A DNA stretch of 64,000 bases from Tetranychus cinnabarinus (lineage: Eukaryota > Arthropoda > Arachnida > Trombidiformes > Tetranychidae): NCBI GenBank assembly GCA_022266195.1, contig WHVY01000006.1, positions 1,302,001-1,366,000 on the forward strand. Direction: 5' to 3'. The notes under the pieces were generated by a model that was not told where the DNA came from, searched no databases, and saw only the letters and a program-made list of their open reading frames with translations. The position numbers and the translations under genes were made by a program. Below are positions 1 through 14,500 of this stretch, one piece after another. Within the stretch, counting starts at the first letter, position 1, and each line of letters begins with the position of its first letter.

Positions 1-1323
1 GCTGTTAATGTATGGCTGGATGTACCGTTCAAGAACTACATCAACATCACTGCCAGTTATAATTCCGTCAGCAAAAAAGTCACTTGTAATTTAACCCCAC
101 AGAATAATTCCATTGTCTTCCCTTTCTATAAGACATTTCATGTTTTCATCAGCGTTTATTTTGGCACAATTTACCCTTTACATTTCATCATCTCAGATCA
201 AATGCGATTTGTCGACCCCATTATTGAGGAAATTGGACCAAACTCTGCTTTAATCAATCATCCATCGATTTTCACCTTCAAATTTACACGCATCGCAACC
301 AGACACATTCAAACGGTTAAACTTATTTATGGCGATTCAACCATCGGATGTAAAATTGTATCCAAAAAGACAGTCGACTTTAACTGTCAATTCATTGTCG
401 TCGGTTCTACAGTGAATTGGCAGTATTTAACGATTCACGTGGCAAATATCAACTGGTATTCATACGCTTTCCAGTTAAAACCATATCCAACCATCAATCA
501 GACGAGTTTATTTCAATCATTCCCTGGTTATTCGGTACCGTTTCATTTCATTGGAACAAATTTCTACTCATTCAGTAATTTGGAGGTCTATATCAGCTAC
601 TTAAGTGGTGATAAAATGCTTCTTAATTGTACTGTCGTCTCCGATACAGATTTATACTGTTCAAATGACAAGTTTCCCAGTGACTTGCCTGCTATAGGAA
701 CTTTTGTTTGGTATTCCCATTCAAATCAGTTGTTTAATTTACCAGATCTCAAATTCAAGGCAAACCCTCCACCAGATTTGGTGACTTTCAAGCAAACGTC
801 GAACCAATTAAAATTCGGAATTTCTAACTATCATCCAGATTACTTATCCAATACAAGTATTCGCTTTGTATGTGACTGTGAAGCTAACATCAACTTTGGA
901 TGCACCCAAATTCAATTCAAGTCTACTGAAAACCTTATAACATGTATTTATAACAACATTAGTTTAACTGGATCGTATGCTTGGACGGCGATCCTTTCGA
1001 TTGGAAGCCATGAATTTTCCATGCTATTGGTAGCGAAAGCTAAAAAATCAAAGATTTATTATGTTCTCCCACTGATACCGCTTGGTTTGATCGGATCACT
1101 TGGATTAGGTGCTTATTGTTTTTGGATACAAAAAGCACACAAACTAAAAAGTGAAATCCTGTGGCCTGAGCCTGGAAAATCAGCTACTTCGATTCAAAAT
1201 TTTGCTACAAAAGCAGCCTCAACTCACAGGCTGAATTCATATACAAAGTTCCCTGTAACGTCACGAAGCGATACCAAAGTAACTTCAAAAAGTCTAATGA
1301 TTCCATCTCAAACAATTTATTGA
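1..1323 (+). CDS. Plexin/IPT-like single-pass membrane protein, 3' part (5' end outside window)
   Basis: The frame is open from base 1, so the gene begins upstream of the window; the ATG at 202 is internal. About 440 residues are visible. They are Cys-poor, beta-rich, N-glycosylation-rich segments that resemble IPT/TIG repeats of plexin ectodomains. One repeat starts near the VDPIIEEIGPNSA stretch (base 214 on), and a second near the FPGYSVPFHFIGTNF stretch (base 523 on). A hydrophobic helix at about bases 1057-1125 (YYVLPLIPLGLIGSLGLG...) is a transmembrane segment. It is followed by a basic stop-transfer and a tail of about 65 Ser/Thr/Lys-rich residues ending in a TGA at 1321. No intracellular plexin RasGAP domain can fit in that tail. 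No introns are visible. Plexin kinship is inferred from fold-like features and from the clearer relative at 26376-28808; another IPT-containing receptor is possible. Confidence 0.6.
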   Translation, partial: AVNVWLDVPFKNYINITASYNSVSKKVTCNLTPQNNSIVFPFYKTFHVFISVYFGTIYPLHFIISDQMRFVDPIIEEIGPNSALINHPSIFTFKFTRIATRHIQTVKLIYGDSTIGCKIVSKKTVDFNCQFIVVGSTVNWQYLTIHVANINWYSYAFQLKPYPTINQTSLFQSFPGYSVPFHFIGTNFYSFSNLEVYISYLSGDKMLLNCTVVSDTDLYCSNDKFPSDLPAIGTFVWYSHSNQLFNLPDLKFKANPPPDLVTFKQTSNQLKFGISNYHPDYLSNTSIRFVCDCEANINFGCTQIQFKSTENLITCIYNNISLTGSYAWTAILSIGSHEFSMLLVAKAKKSKIYYVLPLIPLGLIGSLGLGAYCFWIQKAHKLKSEILWPEPGKSATSIQNFATKAASTHRLNSYTKFPVTSRSDTKVTSKSLMIPSQTIY

Positions 1324-2589
1324 GCTAAATTGGTGTGTTAAAGACGATGTTTTGTCATTCAAAATCTCAATACAATCAAGCTTATTTGTAAAGCTGGAAA
1401 TACATTTTTTGAGATTCTAGTGTGTAATGAATAAAAATTATTAATTGATTTTCATTTGAAATACAGAATTAAAAGTGTTTTTGATTTACTATTATATCTA
1501 ACCAATGGTTAGCTAAATATTGTGATTTAACTCGATTTCATTTTTTTCACAAAATCTACAATTGATTGTATGAAAATTAAGCTAATAAAGGTACAGTTTT
1601 TTGTAATTTAATATACTCTTAATTGTTTAATATGTATAATAATAGGTTTTTTGTATAATGAGAATATTGATGATTATAAGATCAAAATTAAACTAATTAC
1701 TATATTTGTTTATTTCTCTTCTTTTAGTTAACAAGTTAAAAGAAATGACATCTTTAATGTTTCGTTTCCCAAATGATCATTATTATTATATGTAATGTTA
1801 TTTAAATTATTGACAGTTGGAGTCTGAGGTCAATATAACATTAATTTGATGTGATTTGTGAGCATGAAAAAATTGTTTCTTTTGCTTATGAAACATCATC
1901 ATCATCATCTTTTTCATCCCACTATCGCCAAATATATTACAAGAACAAGAATGACCAAGGAAACTAGGATGATCCAAGTCAGGAAACGAAACACAAAAAA
2001 AACAGAGATAACATGAAATCTGAATTGTCAGAATCTCATGGCTGTATAATGACAGTGGGACCAAATCCTTTGTCTCTTTCAAACAAAAAGACAGATGATG
2101 GGACAATGAATTAAGGTACATAAACTGTCGTTTGTTTCATTCATGTCCATCTTTTGTGTAAAATGGAGGAATGAAGGAATAACAATAGAGAGAAGAAAAA
2201 GAACTGGATCAAGTCAATTTAACCTTATCCACAGTAATATGGCAATAATAATATCCTTCCGTGATTCATGTTGTTTCCATCTTTGACTTGATCATCATAA
2301 TCATTACCATTATCAACAGCAAAAGAAGACAACAAGATAGAGATGTATATATATTTGTATATGTATATGTATATATGTGTATGAGTGTGTCATACCAAAT
2401 TTCAAAACATAGTTGACATTTTCGGACCTTTTTTTGTTTCTCGTCAATTTTCATTTTCATTTTCTCTACCATCTATTTTTACATCGCATCCATCGTCGTT
2501 GTTGGGTGAAATTTCATTTGAATGAATAGCGGCTTATGAATCAAATGACTATTTTCAAGTTTGCTTTAATGGTTATCCAAGCTTTCAAT
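1324..2589. other. Intergenic: 3' UTR of the upstream gene and AT-rich low-complexity DNA
   Basis: No gene seen. There is a short CAT/ATC trinucleotide run near 1890-1910 and a TA/TG-rich microsatellite-like stretch at about 2340-2385. The membrane protein gene (+) and the NDRG gene (-) converge here. Confidence 0.5.
1430..1435 (+). terminator. Polyadenylation signal AATAAA
   Basis: A canonical AATAAA lies 107 bases after the stop codon of the membrane protein gene ending at 1323, on the same strand. Confidence 0.5.
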
Positions 2590-5500
2590 TTATTTGGCTG
2601 GAGAAGCGCTGATTCCTGCAGTAGTTAAGCTCAAACGTCTGGGTCTGGGTAAATCATATTCTTCCATTGAAAGAGTTCGACGTCTTCCGATTGCTCCAAG
2701 AGCTGCTCTACTAAGTGGTGCTGCTAAATGAACAGAAAAAAGGTCGTTAATTTATGAAACAATTAAAACTGATTCGATGAGACTCGAGTTTGCCTTTTGT
2801 TTCTTTCATCTATTGATGAGTGAAACAGACTTTTGCCCCACCTTCTGCAAATTGGTTTACCAGTTCAACATTTGAATGTTTGATTAACAAAATGTGTGGA
2901 TTTTGCTCATTAGAAAATTAGCATTAAAAGTAATTACTAATGTTTTACTTGACCAACAATCAGGCGTAATAATTATAAAATTATTAATTGGAATCAAGTG
3001 TTAATGTTAAGGTAATGGAAAAAGTCTGTTCCGGTCATCCCAGAAAAAAAAAAGATTCGGAATTGAAGGCTTTCTGTTTTCATCGATTTCATTGTAGTTG
3101 CTTGAATTACCTCCTTCTTGACTCTCTCCACTCATTGTTCGTTGTCGCTCAACTCCAGGTAAAGTTAATGAGGTTAGAAAACCAAGACCCTGATGAATAA
3201 AATTAAATTGAATTAGACAGAGCAAGCAAATGGTAAAATTAAATTAAAAGTTTAAATTTGAAAATTAAGACTAACTTTAACGAAAAGAAGTAAACTCTTG
3301 GCCAATTTATCAGAAGCTTCTTGCATTACATCGACAACTCCATCAATTTTAAGAAGAGACGTTTTTGATTTATCCATTTTACCATAGATAGTTATTACTC
3401 CTTGCATGTAAGGTGATTTACCACCAGCCACTAAAAGAATGTCCATATTATTCATGCCAGATAGTTTATCTGTAATATCTTTCCTATTCATGTAGGCTTC
3501 AACGTATTTGCGTAAATTTTTAGCTGAAATAGAGAGAAGAAATGAAATTAATATTTACAGGTTTGAATAGGTTATCGATTAATTGCTCAGCTATTCATTT
3601 TCAATTATTCATTCAATGAAAGTTTAGCAATATTGTTTATAGTTTCAATTTTTATAAACGTAATCATTAAAAAAGAAAGGCTTTTAGCAAATAAAAACAA
3701 CATTCAAAGAAAATAATATTGAAATTCAATAGATGTTCATGCAATCAAGATTGTGTTCAGTTTCGAGGGTGAAACTTGCTAGATCATTTATGCGATCATT
3801 AACTTTTATAATGTTATATATTGCTATATAACTTTATAAATTCATTTATTAACTTCATTAATATTGTTTTTATTCTGATAAGAAACCACCATTTCCTTGT
3901 AAAACTAATAACACAATTATTAAAGAAGTATAAAAAATCGGCTGAAACTGCTGGAATGGTGTTATTAACTATTGTACAAGATTAAAGTTGATTTGATTTT
4001 TACCGATAAACCCAAGTTAGTTAATGAGGATTTCCGAGTAATCATGGAAATCATTATTTCAACTGGTTATTTATTACTCCAATGGCACAGTTGTTGATTA
4101 AATTTTCATCACTTATTGTGACAGCCCATGAGACCTCAGTTAAATCAGCAGGTCAATGGAGAAAGTCTGGAAATTCATAAACTTGATGATATGGAAATGT
4201 GACATGGTCAAAGTTGAGACGTGCCATTGGAAATGAATGTGATATTTCTCTTGTGATCTATAAAACTGTAGTTGAACTGAATGAAATTATGGTCACTGCT
4301 CAAGAAAGTTGCTTTGAACACATATTCAGTTGCAAAGGATACAATTGAGGTAACTAAATAATTTCTGAATCAGCTTGCATTTGAAATTGTTGCTGTTTCA
4401 TCAGAAAGCAGATTTTAACATAATTTAAGCAACCAATATTGTATGAGATTCAACCAATAAACCAAGTTAACCAGATATAATTTATATTTCCCTTCAATTG
4501 TATTAGAACAAAGAAAATCTGGTCACCAATTGTCTGGAAAACTACATGAAGACCTTTACTGCCCATCCATACAATGAATTCAGAGTAAATAGACGATCAT
4601 GTGACGGTTAACATGGATGCAGCTCGAATAGACAAAATCCCAATGATGGTAGAGATTAAGAGTTAAACCAGCCAAAAGACATAAAACAGCAATTGAATCA
4701 AGACAATAGATAGCAAAAAAATCACAACTCCGCAATAACTGAATAATCATTTAAAGTCTGAACAATCATTACTCCAATAACAAGAGAATTAACAGGAATG
4801 ATGAAAGTTTGATTGAGGGTGAAGCTGCTCAACAAAATGTGATCAAGTGTTAGAATCCTTGGTATAAATGATTATGGTAACAAAATAGACATTACGATGA
4901 GAGTTGTTTAATAACTTTTGGTGAACACATAGCGAAAATCAATGTTTTTATCATCACTTGATGTGACAACACTTTATTGGAAATCCATACTAAACAATGA
5001 TTAACTTTAAACATGACTCGGGTTTTGATGAAAAGCGCAGTTTTATTTACCTACTGAGCTATCAACAAAGAGTATAACCATTACTCTTTGGTTGGTATTA
5101 AAAAAAGAGACTTAAGAAGAGTAGAAAAAGAGAAACAAAAGATAATTTAAACATAAACATATGACCGTTGATTATTTGTAGAGACCCGGGATAATTGGAC
5201 TAAGTGATTAACATAATCCGTTTATTAAAGTAAGTAAGTTGAAAAACGGTTGACATGAAGAAAAGTGTTACCAGTTAAAATGAAAAATGGCGATGTCAAT
5301 GTTGAGGAAAAAAGTCTCAAATGACTTGGTTGACTCATTGCTCATTGGGTAATGAGTAGCAACTTTTTGTCTTCCATTAGCAAAATTAGCGGGTTAAAGG
5401 CAACAGACAAACAGCAACTTAACAATGCTGCTTTTTTCACAGCTTTTGTTTTGATCAAAAATATTGTTCCTCTAATGCTTTTATAATACACTAGAGTACC

Positions 5501-8500
5501 CGGTTAAAGCAATTTTTTTTTCTAAGTCTCCATCTAGTGATAATGGGTTTCAGAAAGTGGCAACGCTTAAGATTTATGTAATGCAAGGATTATAAAAACA
5601 ATGTAAATTTTCATAAAATCATAGATGGCGACTGTGAAAATTGCTTTAAATGGGACACAAAAAAATTGCTTTAACCGGGTACTCTAGTGTAAATTAATTA
5701 TTTAAATGATAACTTAAATGAACTAAATGTGTCTCTAGTAATAATCAATCTTCGTTAGTTACCTCATGTTTATACCCAAGTCCAAAAAAAGAACACGGAT
5801 TTTTTCTTGCTTTCTTATTTGTGTTTCCCTTTCACCATTGATAAAACATTCAACTCAACATTATTGTAAAGGGTGTCCCAGGAAAAATCTTCTGATCTCT
5901 AAATGAAATGCATGTTATCTTCAAACATTCATTGCCATCTATTTTTGTACGTTGACTGGTTAATAAGAGCCTAAAATTAGGTAAGTTTAATTTACTCCAG
6001 GTCATTATCAGAGTAATCAAAATGTTAATGTATTTAAGGCAAAAATGTTGATGGAAAAAGGTAACAACTTGATACATTAACATTACCCTTATACCTTACA
6101 ATTGATAGTCTTTGCTTTACCCAGACTGAATATTATAATAACTTGAAGGTGTAATTAGTATAATTTCCAAAGTAAATCAGAGACTGTGTTTATTTAAGAA
6201 AATAAAAGGTAACTAATCTAATAGCCATACTAATCTCATGTTAATCTATTGTTTTTCAGGTTGAATTTTGTAGGCCAAGAAGGAAAGAGTAAAGACAAAA
6301 GATGAAACATCATTGGATAATAACGGTGAAAATGTCTTAAGCATGGTTGGAAACTGAATTGTATGCACCACTGACGTATCATAGCAAGATTGAAATAAAT
6401 GATTTGCAAACATCGTCTCTGGTTCGAACGAAATTACGAAGAAAACTATAAAGGTTTCAATTTGCCATATAATTTGCTATTTACTCTTGGTTTGAATTAA
6501 CGAACAGTTATACCATGGGATAAAAGAAAGGTCAACCTTGAAATAATCAATAAATTAGAGTAAAAAAAGATACCTTCCAGCATGTTGTTATAAAGGTAAA
6601 CCATTGAACGATCAAAGACTCTGAAAATCTATAAATACATTTATTAAAGTAAATGAATCAAGAAGGCCTGAAAACACAAAGGAAGAATCAAAAGAATCCA
6701 TCAGATATAAAAGAACTGAATCTAACAATTCTCAATCCATTTATCATTCTCAATTTTGTGACTTCCGTTTTACTGAATTTGTCTCCAACTCTCGATATAA
6801 ACTAAAATAAATACGGTTGACTAAATAATATTGAATTAAGTGAGTAATAACATCATTTTTTGCTTCTGTTTATTACTATTGAGATAACTGTTAATAACAT
6901 CTGTACTTTTTTCCTTTCCTCACCAAAATTTGATGTCCTAAATTGATTCAAGGCTCGAAACAAGATAATTGAATGGTACCTTCATTAAATGAAATCTAAT
7001 TGATTGGTTTGAAAAGGAATGCTGTCGATAATGAACGTAACGCCATGGAGACTTGAAGAATCCAATAATAATGATTGAATTGGACAATAATCAGAAAAAA
7101 AGAGTTGAAACAAAGTGCTATTTGAACAACGCCTATCATTGCTTACCTCAAATTTTTAATGAGAGAAACCAAAAAGAGATAATTGGAAGAAACGAACCCA
7201 GAGAAGTGAAGATTGAAAACTGAGTAAAAATGAAGTAAAATAGACTCAATTGTTAACCTGATATGCATTATTATTCTCATAATTTCCTGGTTTCCTAACC
7301 ACACCCAACAAGTCAAATGATAATTTGTTGAAAGGTTGGAGGGAAGAGGATAAACAAAATACAATTATGGATCAAAGGATAAAAAGGATTTCGAAGGTTT
7401 TCAAAGCATTGCAATTCACGAGGAAGAAATGTGATTTAGGTATTGAAGATTTGTTGCAATATAAAGTAACTATTATTTGCTTAAGATCAAAGTTCGTTCA
7501 ATGCATTTGGTGAAAAGGTCAATTTGGACTCAAGAATAAGTATATGCTGCAAATACCAAGTGACAAGTTTGCAGAAATCAAATTTGATTCAAGTTAATTT
7601 CATCAAACACAAGATCAAAATAAGAAGACCAGAAAAAGTAAACAAGATTGAAATAAGCAAAGAAAAGCAAATGAAAAAGCTTCAAGGGTAAATATACTTG
7701 CACACTCAATTGTGGTTAAGTCTGACTAAACAATTGTGAGTAAACGTTAAATAATTTCAAGGGAAAACTCAGTGTTAAAAATTAATTCAATTTAATCAAT
7801 TTAATTTGAAATTTCCAAGAAATTGATAGCGTCCAAATGCAAACCACTTTTATCAATACAATTTAAAAATTAAAACTCTACTAATTTTCGTAATTTTCTT
7901 TCATTATCAGATTCAATTTGGATTTTTCCATCTCTGGAATGGATCTTAAGAACTTGATTATCATTACTCCAAATAGTATAATGGCGTTTAATGTGCATCT
8001 ATACTTCCACATAAGAAACATACAACAACATGTAAGACGAAAAAAGGGAAATAAATGAAAAGGTGCTTTTCTTTTCCATCTTTCTAACCATTATCATCAT
8101 TTCGTTCACCAACACTACCATGAGCATCTTCATGCACATTATGGTGAAGCAGGCTGAACAAAAAAATTATGCAAAGTCATTAAAGAGTCAAGCAAAAGAA
8201 AAGGATGATTCAAAGGAGAAGCAAAAAAGTCTGATGAAGAACCATCAACATGGTTCTAAATATTTTTTTGCTAACAGAACTTAGAAAATAACTTCACTGG
8301 ATTGATGTATAAGATGCAGGAGACTAGGAACAAAGAAGAAGATAAACTATGCAATTAAAGAAACTTGAAAGTTATATTAATGATAATGATAATGAAATTC
8401 ATCATGAGCAGTAAGTATCTACAAAATGAAACGCTTCTAATTTTTTTTCAATTCTGTTTGTAATGATAATATCAGAGAAATTGTCATTTTTTGTACTCTT

Positions 8501-11500
8501 TTCTTTAACAGTTGAACTATTATGGCAAAAGGCAATATTTGTTATGACTGGAATACAGAAAATCAATTTTACCCTGAAGCAAGTAAACATTGGAAACGTC
8601 AATTTACAGTTGTACTTTGAAAATACAATTACATGGGAAAAAGAAGTGTCAGAAAAAGGAAAGAAACATTGCAACTAAAAGACTGTTGACCCAATTCTTT
8701 TCTTCAACATTCTTTTATCACCTTTTTGTTTTCCGATATTTTCTATTGTGAAAATTATATCATTATGGTGGGAAACAGTCATGAAAGGATTGCAGATGAA
8801 TGTGGATAAAATTGTGACTAATGAGGCAAACAAAAGGATACTTTTCGTTTCCATATGTGATACTGGACAGGCCAAGAAGCTTATCAATTGCAGAGAAAGG
8901 ATTGAAAGGAGAATTGGAACAAAGAGAAAAGAAAAGTGAAAAAATATTGAATCACTACTGAAGATTGTGAGTTAAATTTCAAGTGATGAGAAACTCGACA
9001 AGTGAACAGTAAAGATGAACAGCAACAATGCCAAACGAAAGATAATCAATAGAAATGATTCTTTTTTTACTTAATAGCTTTTTCAGAGGTTGTGGGTTCC
9101 TCTGTTGATAAACTTTGCTTCGTGATTAGTTTAAATATAATATAAAAATACAATTACTCCAAATGTTAGTTTCTGTTCAGCCAGGAAGAAAGAAGCTGAA
9201 TCATGAGATTCAATCAATTTCTGCTCAACCTTTATTTGCTTGTCAGATAGCTATTATTTGATGTTATTGTCGATTATGATGAAAATTAATAATAATAATG
9301 TTACAATTAGGTTCAGCTAAACAAACAAACTAAACGTACATTTTAATCTAACTTGTTCAAATTGAGTTTCTCAAGGTATTACCATTGATATCACTACCAG
9401 TAATAGTATTAGCATTACCTTACATCAAAAATGTTAAAGTATCAAGAAAAAAGCTTAACTCAGTTTCATTTGTTATTGTTGTTGTATCTTTTCCAGTGTG
9501 TGTCAAGTTTGTGAAAAAAATGGAGTAAACCCATGTCAAGATGATTTTTATTTTATTTATTGTACCAAAATAAGATGATTCCTATCTCGAGTCAATTAAT
9601 CTTCTGTTAGATTTATTGACTTACAATATGATTTTGACATTTTTACAATCATATGTCCATTTTAGTCCAAATAGTCCATTCAATTCAATACTTTTAGCCC
9701 ACTTCTTGTTTCTAATGTATCCTAATCTGTCTTATTGTACTAGATTTTTTCTCAATGCAAAGAGCCGCTGGAATGATAAGGAAATTAGCCAACAATGAAT
9801 GAAATTCAATGATATCTGGAGGAAAACTGACAATTCAAGTGAAAAAAAGATGCACCATGAAAAGTTTAAAGAATGGATGAGAAAAATAACGGAAAAGATT
9901 CAAGATATTCAAGATTTTTCCAAGGATTCTCCCTGTTCTCTCCAATATAATATCCATAATAATAGTTATAAAATACAATCTGTCATAGTTTAATATTGAT
10001 TCACTCAAGTATTAATGTTGAAAAAAAATGAATAAGAAAATGAAATTGAATTTAAATTCAATTTGAACTAAGATGATATTAATTTCAACTGGCATTGTTT
10101 TTGTCGCATATTAATAGTTGAAAAAGGTTATTTTCAATATCAAGTTTCAAATCAATTTCATTTTCTGTAAAAGTATTTTAAAGGTTCATTTTTTTTGGTT
10201 CCTTGAAAAGTAAATGAATGAAGATATTAATAATGACATTCACTGATCATGATGGTTCACTGAAATGGATAAGATTAATGAATATTGGTTTGTTAAATTG
10301 CCAGGAATTAAATTGTAAATTTATCAATCAATCCAATTGAATGATATTTGATAGCAATGATTAGCAAATGAAGAACCAGCTTGGCTATAATAAATTGTTT
10401 CTCATTCCGAAATGTATAAATAAATAAATCTTTATCATTAAACTGAATAAAAGTAATAGCAAGATTTGTATTTCAGGGGAAATATTGTAATACCATTGTT
10501 ACTGGTAAACAACACATTAATAAATGACTTTGTACTGTAATAACAATTTTAATAATACAATAAAAATGATGGTTTCTGATTTAAAGACAGTCTTCAAGTC
10601 AACCTGGCGCATTCAATGTGCAAATGAATGTTGAGCTTGGCAAATCTGTAATTTTGATTAAATGTTACTTACGATTTATATTGGCAACTCGTGATTTAGT
10701 ATCAGATAGAAGATTATCTTCCACTGAACCTGATGAATTCCCGGTTCCACCAAATTTGTGTAAAGCAATAACCTGATCAGGTTGTTGAAAAGCTTCACTG
10801 GGACGTCGTTTACCAGTAAAAAATGAATCTTTCAGTTTTTCCAACATTCCAACTCCAGCCGTAACCAAGTGAATAAGCATAATTCCTGATGATTAAGGGA
10901 AACATCCATTAGTTAAATGAACATCAACTTAATATTAATTCATTAAGATAATCAAGAAATGTTTTCTCATTACGAAGACTCAATGAGGTATCAAGATGAT
11001 TGAAATGAGCGAGGTAATGTTTTCATCAACTGACAAGTGTCATTATCCATAGAGTTGGTTGAATTGTAAGAAAATTGACTTTCATCATTAAGGAATAAAA
11101 AAATTGTTCTTAACTGTTCAGAAGGTTCATGCTTTACTGTTCAGGGATTTTGGGATTTTGCCTGAAATTTTGAAACAATTTCCAAAGGTACAAAACAAAA
11201 GTTGATTAGTAAACATTTTTGTCACTTGATTGATGCCATCTAGACAATCTTGTTAAAGTAAACTCATTTTTGATTGATAATTAACTTGGTGCAATAATTT
11301 TCAAACATAAATTTGATTGAATCAATTCCAAGCGAGTTAATATTTAATAGCTAATATCATGAGAAACTAAAGTTGTTATTAAAAATTAATTTTCACTCCA
11401 TGTATGTGTTAAACAATAAGGCTTGACAACATTAAATGTTTAAATTTTTTTGTGGAAAATCTTTCAATATTTTCTTCTTTTCTTTTTTTTCTCCAAGCTA

Positions 11501-14500
11501 AATGTTCATTTTCAGAGACATGCATTTCCATTCAGTCCATAACCATGATGAGAGGTTGATAATGAAACAACAGAATAGCGACAAGAGTGATAATTAATCT
11601 TCATTCTTCATTCCCAAATGATTTATCCTCTGAAAGTGAAACTGTTTCCAGTCTTTACACACAATTTGCTGTTTTCTTGTTTTCTTGTACCAATGGAGTG
11701 ACACTTGTTGTTCAAATTACTTGAATCAATCTAGTTTATCATTTTCATCATCATCTTCATTAGATTGCGCTTTCAACTCATTTTTCAATGGAACCTTCAG
11801 TGACCAAAAGCAATGCATTAGTCTAACACAGTCTGGGTTAAAAAAATCACACTGAGAGGCAAAAAAAGAAGGAATAAAAGATGAAAATGATTAAGAGGAA
11901 GGATCAAGTTGAAGGGATAACTGAAGATGCATTCTGGGTGAAAAATAACAGAAGGTTAAATCTGGAATACGATATGGCTGAGGAAAATGTTGAGCACATA
12001 AAAAATTAGACAAGAGAATAAATTGAAGTAAAAGTTATCATATTAATAAATTGTGAAGGATAACAATTTTGGATCAATTTGGTATCTCATGGCATTAGTA
12101 AAGTGGCATCACAAGTTTGACAATTTTCACAATGTTTTCATTATGAATGGATGTACAATATTTGCTTTTCAATATGAAAAAAGCTTCTGAATCAATCAGT
12201 CGAAACAGTTTATTTAACCGATAAACCAATAAATGCAATTAATCATTAAATTTTCATCTAAAAACTTGGGGTAAATTGAAAAGGAAAGCTCTCATTATTC
12301 AAAATTTACTCGTCAATGTGTTTGGCTTTTGAAAAGCATTTTTGGAATTTTAACTTTCAGTTTCAATGGATAAATGAACTGAAAAGTGAATTTTTTTCGG
12401 GTCAAAACATCAACAGTCAAATGATAATATTGATTGATATCATTAACATTCAGTGATCTATTAGTATTGATTGGAGTAAAGAAAATCGCTAAATATTCCT
12501 TCAACCATTTTGATCCATTTTCATGGTTAATTAAATATCAACAAGTTATATCTCGATCGATGAAATTACACAAAGGTGGCTTTGCGAGTCAAAATTAAGG
12601 AACGAACTACGTTTAGAATTTGTCAGAAACTTTATTGTAATTTATCCATTAGTTAACATTAAATTAAAGCTATGGATATTTATACAAGAATCAGAATTAA
12701 TTTAACAGAAAAATTTAGCAAAAAAGAGAAAATTATGAAATAAATAAATCTCGAAAACATGTTTGTCAGAAGATATGTGAGCTGGAATGTACCAAAGGTC
12801 CCAGAAGGCACAATGGCAGAAGGAACATAAGTAGGAATTGGACATCTTGATTAGATGTTGTACAAAAAATCGGAATGAAATTTGAAAAAATTGGGCAAAA
12901 AGAGAAAAATTAGGAAAAAGAGATCTTGAAAACATTTGGTCAGAAGATATTAGAAATAATATGAACCAAAGGTCATAATGGCAGAAAGTACAAATGTAAG
13001 CATCTTTATTTTATGTTATGAGACCACTCAAACAATCCAGAAATAAGATAATATCGAGCGGCCATCTTAATTTTTGTCGCCAACGTAGACCCAATATCTA
13101 GGTCGAGGACCTGCCGGTAGATTATTATCTTTTTTATACTGTTGAATAATTTTGGCGACTGATGATTGACTGATTTTCAACGTATCACTGATAAACTTAG
13201 GGCCTTTGTCTTGCTCGTAATACAAATCAATTATTATATTTTTAACTGATTCACAGATTCTAGGGTGTTTTCCTCCTTTTCCTGCTGGTGTACACATGGT
13301 TAGAGTGGACTGGTGAGAAAGACTTCAAAAGACACAAATTTGATAATCTAATCGATTGCTCGCAAAATATCAGGTTAATATGACTGGAAATATTTCGAGA
13401 ATGAAGCACAATTTAAATTAACACAAGTAGATCTTTGCTTGTAAATACTCAAGTCTATGAGAGGTCACTTAATTTAAATTACAAACTAGATGAATAATTT
13501 AACAAATCATGAATGAAGTGTGGGACTGTGAATGAAAGCAAGTTGTGAAATGAAAAAAGAAATGTCGAGAATTAAGAGATCGAGTTGCAACTGAGGGAGG
13601 CGCGAGTTTAAAGGGCGCGATTTAAGAGCGCAATTTTCAAATTCTACAAATGATTTTTTCTTTCTATTTGGTTTTACCTTTTTTATTAACGTCTCGATCA
13701 ATAATAACTTCGATGCTCCTCTATGCCTCGATTATCCTATTTTCAAATCACTTTATAATTAACAATATTTTATGTAAAAACTTGATTAATGTATAAAAAT
13801 TAAAGGGGTAAGTTTAGGGGTTAAATCAGCAAGATGGCGTTGCTTTTTGGTTAAATTGTCTTCGACTTTGAAATTTGAATTTAATCTTCTTTACTCTTTG
13901 AATCTAATTAACGGCAGATGGAGTTTTCTTTGTTTTAACCGAAAATTTTAAATCCAATTTAGTGAAAACATTAATTTTAATCCCATTTTTAACCCACTTA
14001 AATAATTTCAGTCGTTATTTTTCAAAGTGAATACAACTTGGACCCAAGTCATTTATTTAAAGTGCTTAATCTTTCTTGCAAAGGTTATTCTGTGTACATT
14101 GACTGCTACATCTACTTCATCATTATCTCAGAAGCTACATGATGAGTGAAGAGGTGAGATAAACTGGTTAATAAGATTAATGAACCATAATAATAGTTAT
14201 TGAAATTAGATGGTAATAGAACTGGTCTGTAACTGAAAAGTAAGTAATCAAATTGGTTGGATTGATCATTGAAGTGAAGATGATGAAATGCTATCAATTA
14301 CATGCTAACAATGAGTACATTAGCTAATACTATAATACTATCGATTTATCAACAAAATTCAGAGAAACTAGCTTTTTCAATTTAAAACATGATAACGAGT
14401 TTTTCAATGTCATTATCCTTGGTCAATGTTTGATGAGTTAATGGTGATAAAATTAAGAAGATTAATAAATATACCATTAAAGATGAACATCAACATGCTA

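Noticed and set aside
202..204. ATG at 202 as the start of the first gene
   Set aside because: The frame is open back to base 1 with the same composition, and no signal peptide follows ATG 202, so it is internal to a truncated gene.
8063..8284. 73-residue frame with hydrophobic start and Lys-rich tail
   Set aside because: Inside an NDRG intron, low complexity, no promoter or splice context.
9616..9993. Two adjacent short plus-strand frames
   Set aside because: Intronic, AT-biased composition, no recognisable motif.
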